This document shows positions 57,179-64,000 of a stretch of DNA of 64,000 bases, one piece after another; position 1 is the first letter of the stretch; every line of letters begins with the position of its first letter. Below the pieces are notes generated by a model. It had not been told where the DNA came from and made no database searches. It saw only the letters and a list, made by a program, of their open reading frames with translations. Both the position numbers and the translations under genes were made by a program. Source of the stretch: Hofstenia miamia (taxonomy: Eukaryota > Xenacoelomorpha > Acoela > Hofsteniidae); contig CABFPE010000018.1 of NCBI GenBank assembly GCA_900660155.1, forward strand, positions 799,748-863,747, given 5' to 3'.

Positions 57179-58259
57179 CCCTCTGATGATGATAATTGGA
57201 TCCACTGATCCCACAGCAAATTCGCAAGATTTTTGCCAAGAAGCTAATAAATTAATTTAGCTAGCAGAATTATTATTTTAATAGATAGTTTTAGGAAATT
57301 TACTTAGAATACGAAAGTCGAAGTAAGTACAGATAACTTCTTCACGTCCTTGAGATTTGCTAGATCTCTTCTAACCCATAACATCACACGCTTGGGAACA
57401 ATTAGAAGTGCTTAACGAACTTTGAGAACATCAAGAGAAGACAGCATTCAAATGGTTTTGTATTTAGCAAAAACAAATAAGCATGTCATTCTTCTGTCCT
57501 CGCAACATGATACACTCGCAACAATCGATTATACTAAAACAAAGGGAGGTCTGGACATCATTGATACAAAAACTTTATTCTTATAGTGTAAAGTACAAGG
57601 CTCGCAGATGGTTTGTCGCAGTCTTCTGCAATATTGTTGATTTAGCATGCTTGAATGCATTTATTCTTCATACTGAAGTTTTCCCAGATTGCAAATTAGG
57701 GAAGTCACACGAAGGTCTACTATTTTTTATTGCATTTGCCAAGAAACTAGTCCCTCCTCTTTCAGCAGCTCCTGCTCTACAAGAATTACTACCGGTGTCG
57801 TCATCCAGAGCTGCAAAAAGGTGCCGTGTTATCTGCCCACAAGAACACGATAGGAAAACCTGATCCATTCGTCCGATTTGTCAACTAAACATTTGCTCAC
57901 AACATTTCATGATTGCTTTTTAGAACTGTCCTCTAGTTTTACAAAAAAAATACAAAAAGAGACACGTGAGAATCATATACGAAATGGCAGAATAGTGCAA
58001 AAATACATTTTTAAAATTTTTTAGACATTTTTTCTCATACACAAATCTTAAATACATAGTTTTTTACAAGTTGAAATTGTTTTTAAGATATTAATGTAGA
58101 TTTAAGTTACAAATTTGATTAATAGATATTCTAATTATTTAGATATAGAAATGCTATTTCATTCTATTGCACTAAATATTGTATAATCAAGCACTGAAAA
58201 TTGTGGAGGCCATTGGACTCCAATTAATATTAACCGAATACAGAAATAACATTTGAGGA
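57179..58259 (+). mobile_element. Deleted piggyBac element inserted in repeat R1
   Basis: The left end is TTAA (57175-57178) then CCCTCTGATG. The right end is CATTTGAGGA then TTAA (58260-58263), a decayed match to the reversed left end. The inside retains only the 3' part of a piggyBac transposase gene. At 1081 bp it is less than half an autonomous element. R1 sequence is continuous across the insertion when compared with copy f. Confidence 0.75.
57395..57925 (+). pseudogene. piggyBac transposase C-terminal remnant
   Basis: NKHVILLSSQHDT and IDYTKTKGGLDIIDT match the HVxLLSSxH...YNKTKGGVDxxD region, which carries the last catalytic Asp of piggyBac transposases. A frameshift near 57575-57580 leads to YSVKYKARRWFVAVFCNIVD and LNAFILHTE, matching the TRRWPLAVFYNIID region. 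The end holds a decayed cysteine-rich domain: RVICPQEHDRKT, a TGA at 57861-57863, then CQLNICSQHF. The N-terminal half, including the first catalytic residues, is deleted. Confidence 0.82.
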
Positions 58260-58263
58260 TTAA

Positions 58264-58475
58264 TTGTTTTTGCAACAATGGAATTTTCCATTGAAAAATG
58301 TTAATACGTCAAACAACAAGAATAATTTTTATCAGAAATTTTCAACATGACAGGGAAACCCACTTATCCATAAATGTGTAAAAATCCCAATATTCCCAAC
58401 TATCCTAATAGGCCGGATAAAATTGTTTGAGAGTGTGGACGAAATGGTTTGTGAATTTAAGGTACAATAGGGTGT
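58264..58475 (+). repeat. Dispersed repeat R1, copy g/h, right part
   Basis: TTTTTGCAACAATGGAATTT, ACATGACAGGGAAACCCAC, AAATCCCAATATTCCCAAC and GTGTGGACGAAATGGTTTGT match copies a and b in order. This part directly continues the left part at 56980-57178 once the piggyBac insertion is ignored. Confidence 0.72.
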
Positions 58476-61400
58476 TTGGGTTTAATGAGTACTTTCTCTT
58501 ACCATTTAAGTATATTTATTTACATTATTTTTGCATACATCTGAAATGCGTTATGTCATATATCTTTTACAAAATTGAACACTGAGAAGCAGATAGAAGC
58601 TCTTGGAATTCGCCTAAATTTGCCATTTCCAGAATCTTCATGTTGGATTACTACCTTAAAATATTGCATTTAATTTAATTACAAAATGTGCTAGTGAGTT
58701 AACGCTAATACAAATTAAATTTAAGGAATTTAAATTGTCTGTATTACCTATATGTAAGTAAAGTCTATCGTATTACTCCCCACCAAAAACTTCCTGCATT
58801 GGAATGATATTCGTTACCATTAATAACAGAATTGTAGAATTTTGAAAGTTTCGGGTTAACTCAAACAATGTAAGCCTATTCTTATAATAAGAATTCATTT
58901 TAATTAGAAAGCTATAGTCTTGAAAAGTGCAATGTTAACTTGTTAAATATTTTTAACAGCAGAAGTTTCAACAAAATTTTAGTAGATCACTAATGAAAGT
59001 GCGTTAATTGAAATCCCGACTGAGTTGAGTGAATCGTGTATCATTGGAAACATCAATCTAGTCGCGGGCTTTGTGTATGGTAAAATTAATTTTCGAATTT
59101 CGAGTAATTTATTGGAAATAAAGGGAACCTACTTTTATAATAAATTGATTTAACGGAATATCATCGATGCCGGTGTGAACTATGTCACTGTTCAAATACC
59201 ATCAATCTTTTAATGTACGTGCAACAATTTCCTTAAACTGTGACTGATTTCTGCGATCTTTCTCTTTGATTTCGTTGTCTGAAAGAATTTTATAAGTGGG
59301 CGTATCTTGGAACGTCTTTGAGTAAATATACTATTCAGTGGATGGAATTACAGCAGTTTTTAATAAAACAAAATGTTAAACAATTGCGTTCCGCACTATG
59401 AAATATATCTTTAGTTCTTTTAGTTACTTTAACGCCTAAAGTTGTAATCACAATCCAGTTGTTAGCAGTGGTGGACGCGGAGTCTGCTGACGCACATGTT
59501 GGTTTCATAGTAATTCTTCATTAGATTTTAAATGCCCTTGAAGAAGTCACATTTCTCAAACATTCATATAGTTTGCGAAAATGAGGCCTGTCATAACTTT
59601 GAGAACGCTTCAATTTTTAGCTCATTTTGAGCACATATTTAAAAATGAAATAATAAAAATTTAAATATTTAGTTAGTCATTTCAAAAGTTAAACGCAATC
59701 ATGCTAATCCTCCTATGCTATTCAGAGCTCTATAAAAGCTATGGTATTGTATTCGGCTTCTCTATGATAACTTAAGGTTCTATACTCATTTAAATCCGGC
59801 CAAATAATCAACATTAGCGCTGAATACATCTCGGCTGTACTAAATAGCAGGAGCAAAAAAAACTGGTATTCACTTTCTTGTAGTCATACTGTTTGCTTGA
59901 CTCAATCCCTTTACATTATTGCAAGCCCACCTACTAAATTCATTTTACTTATAGCTACAAAACCAATCAATTAACATTTTCATTATCAAATCATATCAGC
60001 ACTGGCAAGAATCTATTTCAAGGAGCAAAATTTTTTAATCAGAAGTATCAAGCCCATTTTACCCTTGGCCTTCGGCCCAACCCAGTCCATTTCCAAATTT
60101 CTCAATTGTCAGAAGAGAAAATTGTTCAAAAATATGCGCAAAAGGGTTTGCTTTTAAATTTGGTTTTCATGTATTTTTGATATAATTTAAGTGAAGCTCG
60201 TTTCCTTCGCATTCCTATCATGTCCATTTTATTTAAAAAAAATTAAGAATGAGTCATACTTTTGTAGAGGCAGCTTGGGTCCTAAGATGGGACGCACAAT
60301 AAAAAATTCTGACTGCCCTACTTAATAAAAATATAACAGGTATATGCATAGGTATACCTTACTACTTAATTTTGTCGTACGGCAAGATAACGCTGTTCTG
60401 TCAACTGTCTTATATAAATGTATTGATAACAGTTCCCATTTCTTCACTAATTGCTTCGCATCGCTATAAACAGATGTGATTGATATCATTTGATTTATTT
60501 ATTTTCTCTCCCCGAGCACTGCATACGTATTCTACTAAATTTTGGAAATTCTTTTCCAATTTTATTTGCCTTTATATTTTATTGCGATTTTTACGATGGA
60601 TCTCTCGCAACACATATATAACTACTATTTATTTCTCTGCATTATAAACCAAACGTTTTGTAAACAGGCACATTCTGTTAGCAAATAGGGCCTTGTAATA
60701 ACATGTGCTCTCAATAATATTGTAACATATTGCTATAATTTTATTGTAGTATTAGTAATTTGGTGATTGGGCCGTGATTAACTCTGTAGTGTCGAAATTT
60801 CAATATTCTGTTTTTGACACTCATTTTTATTGGACACAATTCCTTTAGGGATGGGATCCGGATAGTGAATTGAATATTCTGAATACCGGATAATTCCGAA
60901 CAATTTGACTGCAGGATACCGGATAATATATTGCTCAATTATTCCTGAAAACTAACCTCATTTCTCAATAAATATCGACCTCTTGCGGATGAAAATAAAT
61001 AAATGGTTTAACTATATTAAATAAACTACGTCCTGATATGCCAGAAAAACTTGTTTTGTTGCACGACAACTTCCATTTAATGGAAAAAATATAGTTTTTT
61101 CCTCGAAAATTACATTTTTAAATCTAGTTTATTTCAAAATATGTTATCGCGTAAAGTCCGGTAACAAGTTAAATTTTTCCGGATGCCAGATTATATAAAA
61201 TAGTATTTTAAATGAGGCAAAACGGGTTTTAGAATAGAATTTAAAGTTTATATTACTGAATCTTAAAGTGATGTATTTCATTAGTTCAATATTTAATTTT
61301 TGGCAAAATATACTTTATCATTATGGTTTGGTATTTTGACGGCTCTTTATTAGTATGAAGTGAAAATACCCTCACCCCTCCTCCCCCACTTGCATAAACC

Positions 61401-62293
61401 TGTTCATTGAAATGTACGATTCATTTTGTGTACACACAAACTTCAAAATATTAAGATTGTAAGTAATAAACAAGCATTTCATTAAAATTGATAGTCTGTT
61501 TTGCCATTTAAAATCGCTCTCACTTTTATGCAATGATCTATCATTTCAGAAATCAATCTTAAAAATTATCATTTGCCCTATGGAATTAGTAAGTGTAAGG
61601 CATTATGTACTTCAAATTAGTTGCTTGGATATCTTTTTTTAACTATAAATTTAGTGAAAATTATTCATTTTTTCTCAAAGACAGTTTTTAGGTAAAAAAA
61701 ATGTTTATATTATGTTTATTAGTATCTCTAAGATATTACTTATGCTCTTATAGGGTTCTCCAAAACTAAGGAAAGTATTTTAAATTTCTTTGTGCTTCCA
61801 AAATATATTTATTGAAATCTTTTTTAATATTCAACGTTTCTTCTACAATTATCCACTGACATTGGAAACTAAGAAAATTTGCTTTTTTGATAAAGTTATT
61901 TTTTGGATTTTTTGAGATACCTTCTATGGGTTACACTTGAACATCAATTGGACTTGGATCAGCCAGGTTTTGCAATACATGATGAAGACCTACTTCTATC
62001 AAGCCAATCTCCATGCAAAAAATGATCTAAAACTCTTACAGCTAGTACACAGTTGTAATTCCCTTATTTTTTTAACATAAATCATGTCTTTTCCATTTTC
62101 AGCTTGGAATACGTAAACAGAAATTTGAGGTTATAAACTTGTTATTAGTGGTGCTTTTGCCATTTTTAACAAATGTGAGTATTTTAACTTCATTACGCCA
62201 TAAGATTACAGTGTTTTGAAATTATTTATTGAAAGACTGCTGTATATACGATCATTTAGCGAAATACATCATCTAAAATTTTTAATAATTCCA
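58476..62293. other. AT-rich non-coding DNA upstream of TRPM gene 2
   Basis: No gene was recognised. AGGGATGGGATCCGGATAG at about 60848 followed by several CCGGATAA motifs resembles one end of a hAT-like element, but no partner end was found. The segment 60050-60090 (TTGGCCTTCGGCCCAACCC) weakly resembles 63140-63200. A promoter for the downstream TRPM paralogue must lie here or further upstream but cannot be pinpointed. Confidence 0.4.
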
Positions 62294-62321
62294 GAATTAA
62301 GTTTGTACTCTAGGTTAATCG

Positions 62322-62762
62322 ATGTCTGAAACAAATGTACCCAAACGTCGAGAATCATGCGATGGAATTAACGACACTCTCAATCGCCCAATTTGCACTG
62401 AGTTTATTGGTGAAGCCGAAAGATGCACATCTTGTGGATATCTTACCGAAGAACATATCAAACGCTCGCATGCACCTATCTGGGGTAATATTCTCTTTGT
62501 TAATGAACTCGAAACAGGAGAAAGTAGCGTCAGTGAAATGGTGTGTGTTGGCAATTATTCTAACGCCGCTGGGGTTTTGAATTTCATGGTTAAGGAATGG
62601 AAATTGCAGCCTCCAAATTTAGTGGTATCAGTTCTTGGAGGCGCTGCTAATGCGAGGGTTGATCCATTTCTTCGCGAAAGACTCCGAGAAGGTCTTGTCA
62701 AAGCTGTTTCAACAACTGATTCCTGGATTATTACTTCAGGGACTAATAACGGACTTACTAAG
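62322..62762 (+). CDS. TRPM-like cation channel gene 2, first coding exon (partial gene)
   Basis: This exon encodes 147 residues paralogous to the first exon of the gene at 5193-11229. C25 and CTSCGY (35-40) with a following histidine match the TRPM N-terminal cysteine segment. PPNLVVSVLGG and REGLVKAVSTTDSW, then SGTNNGLTK, begin the SLOG/LSDAT domain. Fourteen consecutive residues (REGLVKAVSTTDSW) are identical in the two genes. The exon ends in phase 0 at AAG|GTAAAG, the same intron position as gene 1. Possible acceptors lie at 62294 (TTCCAG) and 62313 (TCTAG), so a non-coding 5' exon is likely. No in-frame stop interrupts it. Whether the rest of the gene is intact cannot be judged, since it lies beyond the right edge. 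Confidence 0.88.
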
Positions 62763-64000
62763 GTAAAGCTTATTATCGGACTTGAACCATCATTTTACCA
62801 TATTTGACGTGTATTGATCCTTTACCTATTGTGTGATGGCTCAATATAAAAGTTAAAGGGATGGACATGCGGCGAAACGTAAGCCAAATCCCGGCCCGAC
62901 CAGGCTCATTTAAAGTAATACAAATTCTGCACATTTTATGATCTTTGCTAAAGAAGAATATCTCTAATTTTTCGGTTTTCTAACTTAAATTGAGTATGTT
63001 GGAGACTTAGAAAAACAACTAAACACTGAAATTGAAAAACTTAAGTTGAGTTTTTCAACGCATTTTTCCTAAATTATATAGAATTGACTGCATTTGGGGA
63101 TTTAAGTTCACTTTTGCGTAGTAATCAGTTCCTTAAATTTCGGCCCATTATTTGCAATACTTCGGCCTAATCACAGTCCAGCCCATTACTTTGATTCAAA
63201 ATTTTTATATATTTCATTCATTTCATATCTGCAATAAACATTCCTAAGTCAATAATCAATGCAAATTTATTATTTTGTGAGTTTCTCAGTTCAGTAACAA
63301 TAAGTTCTCAGTGTGTGGCTTACTTTCTTCAGCACGAGCTTACAGTAATCATGCAGTTTTGCTCAATATACTAGCTGAGAAAATTGCAGGTGTGTTTTGA
63401 AAATATCAATTTTTTTATTGACATTATCAATGATGGATTTAATACCACTTTATGCCACGCTTTGTTCATACTTAAATTAAATGGCGTAGACTGGCCAATA
63501 TTATTTACCTTGAATACTAATTTTCTCGTAGGAAAATCTATCGAAATTATTAAAATGTCTACGATATCCTAGCATAGTTCATTTTGAATTAACCATTCAT
63601 TCTACGTATTTTATAATTATGTCCCATTTATGCAAGCAAGTTGGATGTAAGTTATATTTCATTCACTGCTTCAGTTGGTTTAAATTTTAAATATAAGTAA
63701 ATACAAGCACTACTTTAGTAAACTTGAAGTAATTCAATCGGGGTTATTGAAGCTATCGATAGATTGAATAGTAGATGAGCCATTATCCGGGCGCTGACCT
63801 TAACCCTTAGAATTAGGACAACTAAAAATTTCTCTGGCGACCCCTGGCACTCAGAGAGCTGATCTGTGTTAAGTCTGATCATCAAAGTTGAAGGCCTAAC
63901 TTCGCCGTCAGAGAGCTGAGCCTCTTACCGCTTTGCTCAAACAAGGCTACTAACGGTTGATAACTTTGTGAGCGTCTCTTGTTACCTAAATACTGATGTG
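62763..64000 (+). other. Start of the intron of TRPM gene 2
   Basis: The donor GTAAAG opens an intron that continues past the end of the window, as expected from the 2.6-kb intron of gene 1. A repeated CAGAGAGCTGA motif occurs at about 63855 and 63911. No acceptor continuing the TRPM frame was found before 64000. Confidence 0.6.

Noticed and set aside
57668-57868. 66-codon open frame on the - strand
   Set aside because: It is antisense to the piggyBac transposase remnant.
60848-61200. Possible hAT element beginning AGGGATGGGATCCGGATAG
   Set aside because: No matching right end or target duplication was found, so it is not listed as an element.
63811-63960. Less AT-rich segment suspected of being a tRNA-derived SINE
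   Set aside because: No tRNA A and B boxes in the right order, no A-rich tail and no second copy were found.

Overview
This window looks like AT-rich nuclear DNA from an invertebrate animal. Genes are sparse, one large intron has canonical GT/AG borders, (TA)n microsatellites recur, and the intergenic DNA is full of old transposon remains. The species cannot be named from the sequence. No prokaryotic operons, CRISPR arrays, rRNA genes or convincing tRNA genes were seen.

The real genes are few. A complete two-exon TRPM-type cation channel gene lies on the + strand (coding about 5193-5603 and 8224-11229, poly(A) signal near 11563). About 51 kb downstream on the same strand, the first coding exon of a paralogous TRPM gene begins at 62322 and ends at a splice donor after 62762; the rest lies beyond the window. 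Both first exons end in phase 0 at the same point of the N-terminal SLOG/LSDAT domain, so the two are tandem duplicates. A single-exon rhodopsin-like GPCR lies between them on the - strand (22868-23827).

The rest is mostly mobile-element debris: a piggyBac MITE (20800-21030); a hAT MITE with an 8-bp target duplication (22243-22524); a fossil Ty3/gypsy pol (about 24480-26520) abutting a partial duplicate of the GPCR 5' end; a Penelope-like GIY-YIG fragment (34760-35335) next to a 311-base assembly gap; a decayed IS630/mariner transposase (45520-46140); a LINE reverse-transcriptase fragment (48230-49095); a complete-ended but broken Tc1 element inside a (TA)n tract (49147-50673); a pogo/Tigger-type MITE (54186-54689); and a piggyBac remnant (57179-58259).

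Three dispersed repeat families can be recognised by comparing parts of the window with each other. R1 has at least eight fragments on both strands, one of them split by the piggyBac remnant. R2 has two copies. R3 includes an inverted pair around a perfect 16-bp hairpin. An unclassified element at 14506-15470 carries seven copies of a TTGGCCATTTGT-like motif in both orientations.

There are also assembly problems. A perfect 97-bp direct repeat with a single N at each inner junction (51319-51946) looks like a scaffold-joining error. I did not find a convincing new multi-gene system. The most novel-looking items are the R1 family, the 14506-15470 element and the predicted properties of the TRPM channel.
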